From positions 496,001 to 560,000 of the forward strand of contig BEIQ01000002.1 in the NCBI GenBank assembly GCA_002898275.1: a stretch of 64,000 nt of DNA, read 5' to 3'. The DNA comes from a bacterium HR40 (GTDB taxonomy: Bacteria > Pseudomonadota > Alphaproteobacteria > Geminicoccales > Geminicoccaceae). Made by a program: the position numbers and the translations under genes. A model generated the notes under the pieces. That model was not told where the DNA came from. It did no database searches and worked only from the letters and a program-made list of their open reading frames with translations. Positions 52,834-62,122 of the stretch are shown here, one piece after another; the first letter of the stretch is position 1; each line of letters opens with the position of its first letter.

Positions 52834-54402
52834 ATGGCACGGTTCGAACTCAGCGACGACAGCGTCGTCGTCGTGATCGGCAGCGGTGCCGGGGGCGGCA
52901 CGCTGGCCAACGAGCTCTGCCAGAAAGGCATCAAGGTGGTGCTGCTCGAGGCGGGCAAACGTCACGAGATCCGGGATTTCGTGAACAACGAGTGGGACAG
53001 TTTCTTCCAGCTCGCCTGGCTCGACAAACGCACCACTTCCGGCAGCTGGCGGATCGCCCGGGATTTCCCGAACCTGCCGGCATGGACCTGCAAGACGGTG
53101 GGAGGGACGACCGTGCATTGGGCAGGCGCCAGCCTGCGCTTCCAGCCCCACGAATTCAAGGCGAAGTCGGTCTACGGAGACATCCCAGGGGCCAATCTTC
53201 TCGACTGGCCGATCGATTATGACGAACTCGCGCCTTTCTACGACCGGGCCGAGGACAAATTGGGTGTCACCCGGACTCACGATATTCCCGGGCTGCCGGG
53301 CAACAATAACTTCAAGGTGTTCTACAATGGGGCGATCCGGGTCGGCTACGGCAAGGTGCACACCGGACGCATGGCCATCAACAGCCGGCCGCGGCACGAT
53401 CGCCCTTCCTGCCAGCAGATCGGGTTCTGCTTTCAGGGCTGCAAGGCCGGGGCCAAATGGTCGACCCTCTATACCGAAATCCCGGCCGCCGAGGCGACGG
53501 GTCGTCTCGACCTGCGCACCGAGGCGACGGCCCTGAGGATCGAGCACAACGCTGCCGGGAAAGTGACCGGCGTGCTCTACGCCGACGCCGAGGGCAGGCA
53601 GCATTTCCAGAAGGCTCGTCTGGTCTGTGTCGCCTGCAACGCCATCGAGACCCCGCGGCTTTTGCTCAATTCCGCTTCGAGCCAGTTCCCCGACGGTCTC
53701 GCCAACAGCTCCGGTCAGGTTGGCCGCAACTACATGCGGCACACGACGGGCTCGGTCTATGCCGCGTTCGATCAGCCGGTACACATGTACCGCGGCACCA
53801 CCATGGCGGGCATCGTGATGGACGAGGCGGGACACCGGCCGGAGCGCGGCTTCGCGGGCGGTTACGAGCTCGAGACCCTATCGCTGGGTCTGCCGTTTCT
53901 CGCCGCCTTCCTCGATCCCGGCGCCTGGGGCCGGGCCTTCACGCGCAAGCTCGAATTCTACGACCATATGGCGGGCATGTGGATCGTCGGCGAGGACATG
54001 CCGCAGGAGACCAACGCCGTCACCCTGCACCCGACGGAGAAGGATCCCTTCGGCCTGCCGATCCCGAACGTCCATTTCGACGACCATCCCAACGACATCG
54101 CCATGCGCGAACACGCTTACCGGGCCGGGCGGCGGATCTACGAGGCGGCAGGGGCGCGCGAGGTGTACGAGGTCCCACCCTACCCCTCGACCCACAATCT
54201 CGGCACCTGCCGCATGAGCGACAAGCCGCGCGACGGGGTGGTCAACCGCTTCGGTCAAACCCATGACATCGCCAATCTGTTCATCTCCGATGGCAGCCAG
54301 TTCACCACCGGCGCGGCCGAGAACCCCACGCTCACGATCGTGGCCCTCGCGATCCGTCAAGCCGAGACCATCGCCGGCATGATGAGCCGCGGCGAGATCT
54401 GA
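52834..54402 (+). CDS. GMC-family FAD-dependent oxidoreductase, large subunit
   Basis: Flavoprotein dehydrogenase of 522 residues acting on sugar or sugar-acid substrates in the periplasm. It has the FAD-binding VVIGSGAGGGTLANELC, GGTTVHWAGASLRFQPHEF, an iron-sulphur-like CQQIGFCFQGCKAG, and the C-terminal THNLGTCRMSDKPRDGVVN with SDGSQFTTGAAENPTLT. It has no signal peptide of its own, so it should be exported with the Tat-tagged subunit. The ATG at 52834 has GGGAGG 7 bases upstream. The cytochrome c subunit of complete gluconate dehydrogenases is not encoded here. Confidence 0.93.
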   Translation: MARFELSDDSVVVVIGSGAGGGTLANELCQKGIKVVLLEAGKRHEIRDFVNNEWDSFFQLAWLDKRTTSGSWRIARDFPNLPAWTCKTVGGTTVHWAGASLRFQPHEFKAKSVYGDIPGANLLDWPIDYDELAPFYDRAEDKLGVTRTHDIPGLPGNNNFKVFYNGAIRVGYGKVHTGRMAINSRPRHDRPSCQQIGFCFQGCKAGAKWSTLYTEIPAAEATGRLDLRTEATALRIEHNAAGKVTGVLYADAEGRQHFQKARLVCVACNAIETPRLLLNSASSQFPDGLANSSGQVGRNYMRHTTGSVYAAFDQPVHMYRGTTMAGIVMDEAGHRPERGFAGGYELETLSLGLPFLAAFLDPGAWGRAFTRKLEFYDHMAGMWIVGEDMPQETNAVTLHPTEKDPFGLPIPNVHFDDHPNDIAMREHAYRAGRRIYEAAGAREVYEVPPYPSTHNLGTCRMSDKPRDGVVNRFGQTHDIANLFISDGSQFTTGAAENPTLTIVALAIRQAETIAGMMSRGEI

Positions 54403-54432
54403 GAGATCCCGGCCAAGTGGACCGGGGAGGCG

Positions 54433-54460
54433 CCGGCGGAGTGCGCGCGCACTCCGCCGG
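54433..54460. terminator. Hairpin ending the GMC dehydrogenase genes
   Basis: A 28-base perfect palindrome (12-base-pair stem, 4-base loop) lies 30 bases after the GMC gene stop. It has no U-tract, so it is a terminator or mRNA-end stabiliser rather than a textbook intrinsic terminator. rmuC begins 90 bases later. Confidence 0.65.
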
Positions 54461-54550
54461 TCCGTGTACGGTCGCTGGCGGCACCTCCTGCCCTCGACGG
54501 CCCGGCTGCTGCGGGCTATGCAGCGCAAGAGCCTGTCATGGGATGCGGAC

Positions 54551-56089
54551 ATGGAGGTATGGCCGTTAGCGGCAGGAGCGCTCGGCTTCGTCCTCGGTCT
54601 CGGCTGCGGCTGGCTGCTGGTCTCGACGCTCCGGCTGCGACCGGCGGAGATCGGGCTCGCCGAGGCTCGGGCGCTGGCGCAGGGGCTCGAGGCGCGACTG
54701 GCCGAGGCGACGAGCCGGCAAACCGGTCTCGAGGCGGAGCTGGAACGTCTGCGCGGCGAGACGCGCGAGCTCGGTCTGGAGCTCGCCTCCCGTCGCAGCC
54801 ATGGCGAGGCGGCGCAGCGGGCACTCGAGGACCTGAAGGAACGGCTTGCCGTCGCCCAGGAGGAGCTCCAGGGGCTGCGGGAGCGGAGCGCGCGGCTCGA
54901 GGCGGAGAAAAAGGAGCTCTTTGGCGCCCTCGAGGCCGAGCGCCGGGCCCACGCCGCCCGCCTCGAGGAGCTCGAGCGGATGGGCCGCGAGATGGAGGAG
55001 AAGTTCTCGGCGCTCGCGACCGAGGTGCTCGGCCGCAACAGCGAGACCTTTCTCAAGCTGGTCTCCGAGCGTTTCGAGAACCATCGCCACGAGGCCGAAC
55101 AGGCGCTCGAAGCCCGCAAGCGGGAGATCGAGAGCCTGCTCAAGCCGCTGCGGGAAACCCTCGACAAGTTCGAGCATCGGGTGGGCGAGATCGAGAAAGC
55201 GCGCGAGGGGGCCTACCGCGCGGTGCTCGAGCAGGTGCGCATGCTCGCCCAGAGTCACGAGAAGCTGGAGCGTTCCGCGGCTGGCCTGGTGCAGGCGCTG
55301 CGCCGGCCACAGGTGCGGGGCCGTTGGGGCGAGTACCAGCTTCGCAACGTCGTCGAGCTCGCGGGGATGAGCGAGCATGTCGACTTCGTGCTGCAGCCGC
55401 AGACCGGTACGGCCGACCTGCGCCTGCGGCCGGACGCGGTGGTGCGCCTTCCGGGCGGCAAGACCGTGGTGGTGGACGCCAAGACGCCGCTCGATGCCTA
55501 TCTCGAGGCGGTGGAGGCGGAGAGCGAGGAGCAGCGACAGCTGGCACTGGATCGGCATGCCCGTCAGCTGCGCCAGCATGTCCAGCTGCTCGCCGCGAAG
55601 GAATACTGGCGGCAATTGTCGGAGGCGCCCGACTTCGTCGTCATGTTCGTGCCTGGCGAGGCCTTCTATGCGGCGGCGCTCGAACGCGATCCGACCCTCT
55701 TCGAGGATGCCCTGCGCCGGCGGGTGCTCGTCGCCACGCCGACCACCTTTGTGGCTCTCATGAAGGCCATCGCCTATGGGTGGCAACAGGAGAAGATTGC
55801 CGAGAGTGCGGAAAAGGTGGCGACGGCCGGCCGCGAGCTCCACAGTCGTCTCCGAGTGTTCCTCGAGCACGTCGACAAGCTGGGCCGGGCCCTCGGCTCG
55901 GCGATCGAGCAGTTCAACCGCGCCGTCGGCTCCCTCGAGGGGCGTGTGCTGCCGCAAGCGCGCCGCCTCGAGGAGCTCGGGGTGACGCCGCAGGGCGAGA
56001 ACCTGCCGCGGCTCGAGCCTGTCGAACGCGCGCCGCGGCCGCTGGCGACGACGGAGGCTGCCTCGGGCGAGGCGGCGGCGGGCCGATGA
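54551..56089 (+). CDS. rmuC: RmuC-family DNA recombination protein
   Basis: RmuC limits inversion of short repeats and has a predicted nuclease core. The 512-residue protein has an N-terminal membrane segment (LAAGALGFVLGLGCGWLLV), a long coiled coil (about 40-235) and the RmuC core with QVRGRWGEYQLRNVVELAGM, VVDAKTPLDAYLEAVEA and FVVMFVPGEAFYAAAL. An ATG 10 codons earlier (54521) is an alternative start. It stands between two intergenic hairpin-bearing regions. Confidence 0.93.
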   Translation: MEVWPLAAGALGFVLGLGCGWLLVSTLRLRPAEIGLAEARALAQGLEARLAEATSRQTGLEAELERLRGETRELGLELASRRSHGEAAQRALEDLKERLAVAQEELQGLRERSARLEAEKKELFGALEAERRAHAARLEELERMGREMEEKFSALATEVLGRNSETFLKLVSERFENHRHEAEQALEARKREIESLLKPLRETLDKFEHRVGEIEKAREGAYRAVLEQVRMLAQSHEKLERSAAGLVQALRRPQVRGRWGEYQLRNVVELAGMSEHVDFVLQPQTGTADLRLRPDAVVRLPGGKTVVVDAKTPLDAYLEAVEAESEEQRQLALDRHARQLRQHVQLLAAKEYWRQLSEAPDFVVMFVPGEAFYAAALERDPTLFEDALRRRVLVATPTTFVALMKAIAYGWQQEKIAESAEKVATAGRELHSRLRVFLEHVDKLGRALGSAIEQFNRAVGSLEGRVLPQARRLEELGVTPQGENLPRLEPVERAPRPLATTEAASGEAAAGR

Positions 56090-56156
56090 GTGCGAAGGGT
56101 TGCAGTCGTAGGGCGCTGCCGGCGACGGAGTCCGGTCCCGGCAGGGCGAGGGGATC

Positions 56157-56927
56157 GTGGCGGTGAATCCCAACTGGGATCCCGAGCGCTACGCCCGCGA
56201 TGCCGCCTTCGTGCCCGCCCTCGCGGCACCGGTGGTAGCCTGGCTCGCTCCCGAGCCGGGCGAGCGCATCCTCGACCTCGGCTGTGGCGACGGCACCCTC
56301 AGCCTCGAGCTCGTGGCGGCGGGAGCGACGGTCGTGGGCATCGATTCCTCGCCCGAGATGGTGCGGAGAGCGCGCGCCCGCGGCCTCGACGTCCGGGAGA
56401 TGGATGCCCGCGAACTGCCCTTCGTGGCCGAGTTCGACGCGGTTTTCAGCAACGCCGTCCTGCACTGGATCCGCGACGGCATGGACGCCGTCATCCAAGG
56501 GGTGGCGCGGGCCTTGCGTCCCGGGGGTCGCTTCGTCGGCGAGATGGGCGGCTTTGGCAACGTAGCCGCCATCGCGACGGGCCTGCTCGCGGTGCTCGCT
56601 CGCCACGGCATCGACGGTCGACCCCTCGTGCCTTGGACGTTCCCCTCGCCGCCGAGGTGGCGGGAACGGCTCGAACGACACGGGCTCGAGGTCGAGCGCC
56701 TGGAGCTGGTGCCGCGGCCGACCCGGCTCGATGCCGGTCTGCGCGCTTGGCTCGAGCTGTTCGCCGGGCCGATGCTCACCGCGCTGCCCCAGGACGAGCG
56801 GGACCAGGCGATCGCCGAGGTCGAGGAGTTGCTCGCGCCGGCACTCCGGGACGAAGACGGTCGCTGGTGGGCGGATTATGTGCGGCTGCGCTTTCGCGCG
56901 CGGCGTCCGGCCACCGCGGGCTCTTGA
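56157..56927 (+). CDS. Class I SAM-dependent methyltransferase, Tam-like
   Basis: A 256-residue methyltransferase. NWDPERYARDAAFV, then ILDLGCGDGTLSLELVAAGA, abridged here, and AVFSNAVLHWIRD resemble trans-aconitate methyltransferase and its relatives. The GTG at 56157 has AGGGG upstream. The substrate is not readable from the sequence; a small carboxylic acid is one possibility. Confidence 0.8.
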   Translation: MAVNPNWDPERYARDAAFVPALAAPVVAWLAPEPGERILDLGCGDGTLSLELVAAGATVVGIDSSPEMVRRARARGLDVREMDARELPFVAEFDAVFSNAVLHWIRDGMDAVIQGVARALRPGGRFVGEMGGFGNVAAIATGLLAVLARHGIDGRPLVPWTFPSPPRWRERLERHGLEVERLELVPRPTRLDAGLRAWLELFAGPMLTALPQDERDQAIAEVEELLAPALRDEDGRWWADYVRLRFRARRPATAGS

Positions 56928-57420
56928 TCGGCTGCATCCGCTGCATATCTGCCATGCACGCGAAGGCGGGAGGTGGCGAGGCCTTCACGATGCGTGCTCC
57001 AGAGCCGGAGCGCGCTTTTCGGCATTGCACCATCCACTCTAGACTCGGGCGCGCGGAACGTGTAGGAGTCCGTTCGAGCGAACGGCGCGACGGTCGGGTC
57101 CGTCCTGAAATCCCTGAACACCGCGGAACGGGCCGAGCGAAGGGTGTCCGGCGACACCCTCGGCGGGCGGCGTCGCCGGCCTCGTTCCGACGGGGTTCGG
57201 GACATCTCCCGCATCCGCTGCCACGTCGGTGGGCGCGTGACGAAAAGTTAATGGACGGAATGCTGGGGCGGTAACGGGCCCGTGCCATGTCACGGACGAG
57301 CGCGGAGGGTGGCCGGCGCGAGTGAACCCCGAGGCCGGATCCCTCGTATAAGGAAGTGCCGGGCGAGGCCCGGCGGGCGGAGCGACCGATCGGTCGCCTG
57401 CCAGGAGTTTCGGAGGCAGG
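56928..57420. other. 493-base gap upstream of rpoH
   Basis: No reading frame here has coding bias. Near its start several TGCAT copies lie close together (about 56935-56957). The last part is the leader of rpoH and contains a candidate promoter, listed separately, followed by G+C-rich segments that could fold (for example around 57360-57380). Control of rpoH at the mRNA level is possible but cannot be shown by eye. Confidence 0.45.
57324..57352 (+). promoter_or_regulatory. Candidate rpoH promoter
   Basis: GTGAAC (57324-57329) and TATAAG (57347-57352) are separated by 17 bases. The -10 matches at 5 of 6; the -35 is weak for sigma-70 but resembles the CTTGAA-like -35 of RpoH-type promoters. 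The leader to rpoH would be about 60 bases. Confidence 0.4.
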
Positions 57421-58314
57421 ATGAGCATGAACAACCAGGAACGGCAGAGCCTCGACCGGCGTTTCATCAGCGAATCGATGAACGCGCCGCTGCTCTCGCG
57501 CGAGCACGAGCTCGAGCTCGCCCGCCGCTGGCGGGAGCAGGGTGACGAAGAGGCGCTGCACGAGCTGGTCGGCGCCTATGTGCGGCTCGTCGTGAGCATG
57601 GCCCACAAGTTCCGCAACTACGGGTTGCCGATGAACGACCTCGTGCAGGAGGGCATGGTCGGTCTGATGCAGGCGGCGGCCCGTTTCGAGCCGGAGCGCG
57701 AGGTCCGCTTCTCGACTTATGCGGCGTGGTGGATCCGCTCGGCTATGCAGGACTACATCCTGCGCAACTGGTCGGTGGTGCGCACCGGGACGACCGCGGC
57801 GCAAAAGTCTCTGTTCTTCAACTTGCGGCGGCTGCGCGCTCAGATCGAGGGCGGCTCGAGCGGTCGGCTCAGCGAAGAAGGCAAGGCCAAGATCGCCGAG
57901 GCGCTCGACGTCCAGGTGAGCGACGTCGAGGCGATGGAGGGTCGGCTCTCGGGCAGCGATCAGTCGCTCAATGCCACCCTGACCGCCGACGGCGAGGACA
58001 CTTGGCAGGACTTCCTCGCCGACGATCGGCCGACACCGGATCAGGTGGTCGAGGAACGGCGCGACTCGCTGGTGCGTTCGCAGTGGCTGCTCGCCTCCCT
58101 GCAGGAGCTCAACGAGCGGGAGCAAATCATCATCCGCGAGCGCCGACTGCGCGAGGACGGCCGCACCCTCGAGGAGCTCGGGCGGCGGTTCGGCATCAGC
58201 AAGGAGCGGGTGCGCCAGATCGAGGCCCGGGCGCTGCAGAAACTGCGCGCGGCGTTGCTCAAGCGGATCAAGGATCCAGCCGAGCTCGCCCTGCTCGAGG
58301 CCATGCCGGCGTAA
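57421..58314 (+). CDS. rpoH: Heat-shock sigma factor RpoH
   Basis: Sigma factor of the heat-shock regulon. The 297-residue protein has region 2 (MAHKFRNYGLPMNDLVQEG and RFSTYAAWWIRSAMQDYIL), the RpoH box (AAQKSLFFNLRRLR) that binds core and DnaK-type chaperones, and region 4 (LEELGRRFGISKERVRQIE). The ATG at 57421 has GGAGG just upstream. Its likely targets in this window are hrcA-grpE, but I see no RpoH-type promoter there. Alphaproteobacteria often have two rpoH genes. Confidence 0.96.
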   Translation: MSMNNQERQSLDRRFISESMNAPLLSREHELELARRWREQGDEEALHELVGAYVRLVVSMAHKFRNYGLPMNDLVQEGMVGLMQAAARFEPEREVRFSTYAAWWIRSAMQDYILRNWSVVRTGTTAAQKSLFFNLRRLRAQIEGGSSGRLSEEGKAKIAEALDVQVSDVEAMEGRLSGSDQSLNATLTADGEDTWQDFLADDRPTPDQVVEERRDSLVRSQWLLASLQELNEREQIIIRERRLREDGRTLEELGRRFGISKERVRQIEARALQKLRAALLKRIKDPAELALLEAMPA

Positions 58315-58349
58315 GGGCGGGCGGCAGGCTGGCGGTTTCCCGAGCGACG

Positions 58350-58372
58350 GGGGCGCTCTCGACGGGCGCCCC
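58350..58372 (+). terminator. Hairpin after rpoH
   Basis: A 7-base-pair G+C stem (58350-58356 with 58366-58372) and 9-base loop start 36 bases after the rpoH stop. Only TT follows the stem, so it is a weak intrinsic terminator. Confidence 0.5.
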
Positions 58373-58413
58373 TTCGCGTGTCATGGGGAGGAGCGAGTTG
58401 CGCGGAGGGAGCC

Positions 58414-59577
58414 GTGGACTGCGACGTCGCCATCGTCGGCGCGGGCCACAGCGGGCTCTTGCTGGCTGCCGCCCTTGCCGGCACCGGTGCCCGCCTTCGC
58501 CTCATCGATCCCTCGCCCGCTGACCCCTCCGCCGCGAGCGACGGGCGGAACCTCGCCCTCGTGCGGGGCAGCCGGCAGCTCATGGAGGAGCTCGGGGTCT
58601 GGCCGGCGGTGGCGGCGGTAGCGGAACCGGTCCACCGGGTGATCGTCGTCGACCGCGTGGCCGGCACGCGCCTCGAATGGCGGGCCGAGGATCATGGCGG
58701 CGAGCCGTTCGCGTTCGGCGTCGAGCATGGCCATTTGCGCGCGGCCCTCGCCCGGGCTCTCGTCGCATCGCGAGCCGAGGTCGGCCAGCTGCCCGCCCGG
58801 CTGATCGGTCTCGAGCGCGCTCCGCGCCGGATCGAGCTGGCGCTTGCCGACGGCAGTCGACTCGCAGCGCGGCTGGTGGTCGGCTGCGACGGCCGCGGCT
58901 CGCGGGTCCGCGAGCTTGCCGGCATCGGGCTCGACCGCTGGACCTACGGCCAAGCCGCGCTGACCTTCATCGTGCGTACGGCCCGCGACGCCGCCGGAAC
59001 CATCCGCGAATGGCTGCGGCCGGCCGGACCGCTCGCCCTGCTGTCGCTTCCGGGCGAGCGTACGGGCGTCACCTGGGTGGAACCGGAGCCGATGGCGACG
59101 GCTCTCGCCCGCCTACCGGAAGCGGAATTGTTGCGCAGGCTTGCCGAGGAAACCGACGGTTTCGGGTACCAGGGTCGACTCGAGAGCGCAGTGTCGGTGT
59201 GGCCCCTCTCCGCGCAGCACGCTCGTCGGTACGTGGCTCCTCGCCTCGTCCTGGTCGGCGACGCGGCACACGGTGTGCACCCCATCCATGCCCAGGGGTT
59301 CAATATGGCGGTGGCCGATGTGGCGGTGCTCGCCCGGCTGCTGCGCCGAGCCCTGCGTCGCGGCGGCGACCCTGGAGCGCCGGAGTTGCTCCTCGCCTAT
59401 GAGCGGGCCCGGCGCCCCGGCAACCGCCAGCGCATCTGGATGACCGACGGTTTTGCGCGTATCTTTGCCGTCGACAGGCCGGTGCTCCGTCCCCTGCGGA
59501 TCGCCGCCATGGAACTGGTCGCACGCGTGCCGTGGATCGCGCGGTTCGCGGTCGGCCACGGAACCCGTTTGCTCTAG
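58414..59577 (+). CDS. ubiH: FAD-dependent monooxygenase, UbiH/COQ6 family
   Basis: Hydroxylase expected in ubiquinone synthesis. The 387-residue protein has the FAD motif VAIVGAGHSGLLLAAAL, the second FAD region LVVGCDGRGSRVRELA and the family signature LVLVGDAAHGVHPIHAQGF, abridged here. The ring position cannot be assigned; UbiH, UbiF, UbiI and UbiL are alike. I chose the GTG at 58414 because GGAGGGA stands just before it; a GTG 12 codons earlier is an alternative. uvrC follows 14 bases after the stop. Confidence 0.87.
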   Translation: MDCDVAIVGAGHSGLLLAAALAGTGARLRLIDPSPADPSAASDGRNLALVRGSRQLMEELGVWPAVAAVAEPVHRVIVVDRVAGTRLEWRAEDHGGEPFAFGVEHGHLRAALARALVASRAEVGQLPARLIGLERAPRRIELALADGSRLAARLVVGCDGRGSRVRELAGIGLDRWTYGQAALTFIVRTARDAAGTIREWLRPAGPLALLSLPGERTGVTWVEPEPMATALARLPEAELLRRLAEETDGFGYQGRLESAVSVWPLSAQHARRYVAPRLVLVGDAAHGVHPIHAQGFNMAVADVAVLARLLRRALRRGGDPGAPELLLAYERARRPGNRQRIWMTDGFARIFAVDRPVLRPLRIAAMELVARVPWIARFAVGHGTRLL

Positions 59578-59591
59578 AGCCGGTTCGGGCC

Positions 59592-61505
59592 ATGTCCGCC
59601 GTCGTTCCCGCCGATGTCGTGCGGCCCGTCCCGCCGCAGGAACGGCCGCCCGCCGCTGCGCGCCTGCAGGGGGCGGAGCTGATCCGCTCGCTTTTGCCGA
59701 CATTGCCCAACGAGCCGGGCGTCTATCGGATGATCGGGCCGCGCGGCGAGCTGCTCTACGTCGGCAAGGCCAAGTCGTTGAAAAAGCGCGTCGCCGCCTA
59801 TACCCGGCCCGAGACGCTGAGTGCCCGCCTGCGGCGTATGGTGGCGCTCACGCGCGACATGGAGTTCGTGACCACCGGCAGCGAGGTCGAGGCCCTCCTG
59901 CTCGAAGCCAATCTCATCAAGCGCTGGCGACCAGCCTTCAACATCGTCCTGCGCGACGACAAGAGCTTTCCCTATATCGTCATCGACGGCAACCACCCTT
60001 TTCCCTCGATCGGCAAGCATCGCGGCGCCCGTCGGCCGGGCTGCGAGTATTTCGGACCCTTCGCCTCGGCCGGCGCGGTCAACGAGACGCTCAACGCGCT
60101 GCTCAAGGCCTTCCCGCTGCGCAGCTGTTCGGATGCGGTTTTTGCCAACCGCAGCCGACCTTGTCTGCAATACCAGATCAAGCGGTGTTCAGCACCCTGT
60201 GTCGGCCGCATCGACGCCGACAGCTATGCGCGGCTGGTCGAGGAGGTGCGGATGTTCCTCACGGGCCGCTCGCAAGAGATCAAGGAGCGGCTGTCGGAGG
60301 AGATGCAGCGGGCGGCCGAGGCCCTCGACTTCGAGCGTGCGGCGGTGCTGCGCGACCGGCTCCGAGCCCTCGCCCATGTCCAGAGTCGACAGGGTATCAA
60401 TGCTTCGGGCCTCGGGGATGCCGATGTGATCGGTTTGCATCTCGAGGCCGGAGCGGCCTGCGTGCAGGTGTTCTTCTATCGCGATGGCCGCAACTGCGGC
60501 AACCACGCCTTCTTCCCCGCCCATGCCGAGGACAGCGCGGCCGAGGAGATCCTCGCCGCCTTCCTGGCGCAGTTCTACGCCCAGCGGTTGCCACCGCCGC
60601 TGCTTTTGGTCTCGCACAAGCCCAAAGATGGCGAGCTGCTGGCGCGGGCGCTCGCCGAGCGGGCCGGTCGCAGGGTGCGGATCGTCGGGGGCCGCGGCGG
60701 CGAGCGTCGGCGGCTGGTCGAGATCGCGCTGGCCAATGCGCGGCAGGCCCTCGCTCGCCGCCTGGCCGAGACGACGAAGCAGGGAGAGCTCTTTGCCCGC
60801 CTTGCCCGGCTGCTCGAGCTCCCTCGGCCGCCGCGACGGATCGAGATCTATGACAACAGCCACCTCCAGGGCGCCCATGCCGTGGGTGGGTTCGTGGTGG
60901 CGACGCCCGAGGGCTTCGATCGGCGGAGCTATCGGACCTTCCTCATGAGGCGGCAGGATCTCGCACCGGGCGACGACTATGCCATGATGCGGGAAGTGCT
61001 GCGCCGGCGCTTTGCTCGCCTCGCGCGCGAGGATCCCGACCGCGATGGCGGCATATGGCCGGATCTCGTCGTTCTCGATGGCGGGGCCGGCCAGCTCGCG
61101 GCGGCGCAGGCGGTCCTGGCCGAGCTCGGCATCGCCGGGCTGCCGCTTCTCGCCATCGCCAAAGGCCCCGAGCGCGAGGCCGGGCGCGAGCGTCTGTTCC
61201 TTCCCGGACGAGAGCCCTTCGCGCTGGACCCGCGCGACCCGGTTCTATACCTTCTGCAACGACTGCGCGACGAAGCGCACCGTTTCGTGATCGCGGCGCA
61301 CCGTGGCAGGCGGTCGCGGAGCATCGGGCAATCGGTGCTCGACCGCATTCCCGGAGTGGGAGCGAAGCGCAAGCGGGCGCTGCTCGCCTGGTTCGGATCG
61401 GCGCGCGCCGTCGAGGAAGCGGGGATCGACGATCTGGAGCGGGTGCCCGGGATCAGTCGTGTGGTGGCGCGGACCATCTACGAGCACCTGCACGAAAGCG
61501 GCTGA
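59592..61505 (+). CDS. uvrC: Excinuclease ABC subunit C
   Basis: Makes both incisions in nucleotide excision repair. The 637-residue protein has the GIY-YIG domain (LPNEPGVYRMIGPRGELLYVGKAKSL, abridged, near residues 37-66), the UVR helix pair (EEMQRAAEALDFERAAVLRDR, shortened), the RNase H-like 5' nuclease (IEIYDNSHLQGAHAVGGFVV and LVVLDGGAGQLAAAQ) and the C-terminal HhH2 (IPGVGAKRKRALL). The N-terminus has about 25 unconserved residues. The uvrC-pgsA-moaD-moaE order is usual in the class. Confidence 0.97.
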   Translation: MSAVVPADVVRPVPPQERPPAAARLQGAELIRSLLPTLPNEPGVYRMIGPRGELLYVGKAKSLKKRVAAYTRPETLSARLRRMVALTRDMEFVTTGSEVEALLLEANLIKRWRPAFNIVLRDDKSFPYIVIDGNHPFPSIGKHRGARRPGCEYFGPFASAGAVNETLNALLKAFPLRSCSDAVFANRSRPCLQYQIKRCSAPCVGRIDADSYARLVEEVRMFLTGRSQEIKERLSEEMQRAAEALDFERAAVLRDRLRALAHVQSRQGINASGLGDADVIGLHLEAGAACVQVFFYRDGRNCGNHAFFPAHAEDSAAEEILAAFLAQFYAQRLPPPLLLVSHKPKDGELLARALAERAGRRVRIVGGRGGERRRLVEIALANARQALARRLAETTKQGELFARLARLLELPRPPRRIEIYDNSHLQGAHAVGGFVVATPEGFDRRSYRTFLMRRQDLAPGDDYAMMREVLRRRFARLAREDPDRDGGIWPDLVVLDGGAGQLAAAQAVLAELGIAGLPLLAIAKGPEREAGRERLFLPGREPFALDPRDPVLYLLQRLRDEAHRFVIAAHRGRRSRSIGQSVLDRIPGVGAKRKRALLAWFGSARAVEEAGIDDLERVPGISRVVARTIYEHLHESG

Positions 61506-61518
61506 GGGCGCGAAGCGC

Positions 61519-62115
61519 ATGTTCAACACCACTCCCAATCTCCTGACCGTGAGCCGGGTCCTCTTGGTGCCGTTGATCGTCGCCATCCTCCACGTCGACC
61601 AGGTGTGGGCGCGCTATCTCGCTTGTGCCCTGTTCGTCGCGGCGGCGACCACCGACTATGTGGATGGCTTGCTAGCCCGCAGCTGGAAGATGCAATCGCC
61701 TTTCGGCCGCTGGCTCGATCCCGTCGCCGACAAGCTCCTCGTGGCGGCGACCGTGGTCGTGCTCGTCGGTTTCGATCGGGCGCCGCTTCTGCCGGCCATC
61801 GTCATCGTGCTGCGGGAGATCACGGTTTCCGGGCTGCGCGAATACATGGCGGAAGTGGCGGTGGGACTGCCGGTGAGCCGGCTGGCCAAGTGGAAGACGG
61901 CGGTGCAGATGACGGCCATCGGTTTTCTCATCGTCGGCGAATCCGGTCCCGCGTGGCTACCGGTGCAGGCGATCGGGTGGTGGGGTCTGTGGGTCGCTGC
62001 CCTTTTGACCCTGATCACCGGCTGGGATTACCTCCGGGCCGGCCTCGCCCACATGCTGGAACGGCCACCGCGCGTGCAGCCGGATGCCGCCCGCTCGTTC
62101 GGTCCGAGCCCCTGA
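61519..62115 (+). CDS. pgsA: Phosphatidylglycerophosphate synthase
   Basis: Makes phosphatidylglycerol phosphate from CDP-diacylglycerol and glycerol 3-phosphate in the inner membrane. The 198-residue protein begins FNTTPNLLTVSRVLLVPL and carries the canonical motif DYVDGLLARSWKMQSPFG, then RWLDPVADKLL, with all three Asp residues and 8-residue spacing. It starts 13 bases after uvrC. Together with pssA and the ynjF-like gene it makes three CDP-alcohol transferases in this window. Confidence 0.95.
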   Translation: MFNTTPNLLTVSRVLLVPLIVAILHVDQVWARYLACALFVAAATTDYVDGLLARSWKMQSPFGRWLDPVADKLLVAATVVVLVGFDRAPLLPAIVIVLREITVSGLREYMAEVAVGLPVSRLAKWKTAVQMTAIGFLIVGESGPAWLPVQAIGWWGLWVAALLTLITGWDYLRAGLAHMLERPPRVQPDAARSFGPSP

Positions 62116-62122
62116 GGACGTC

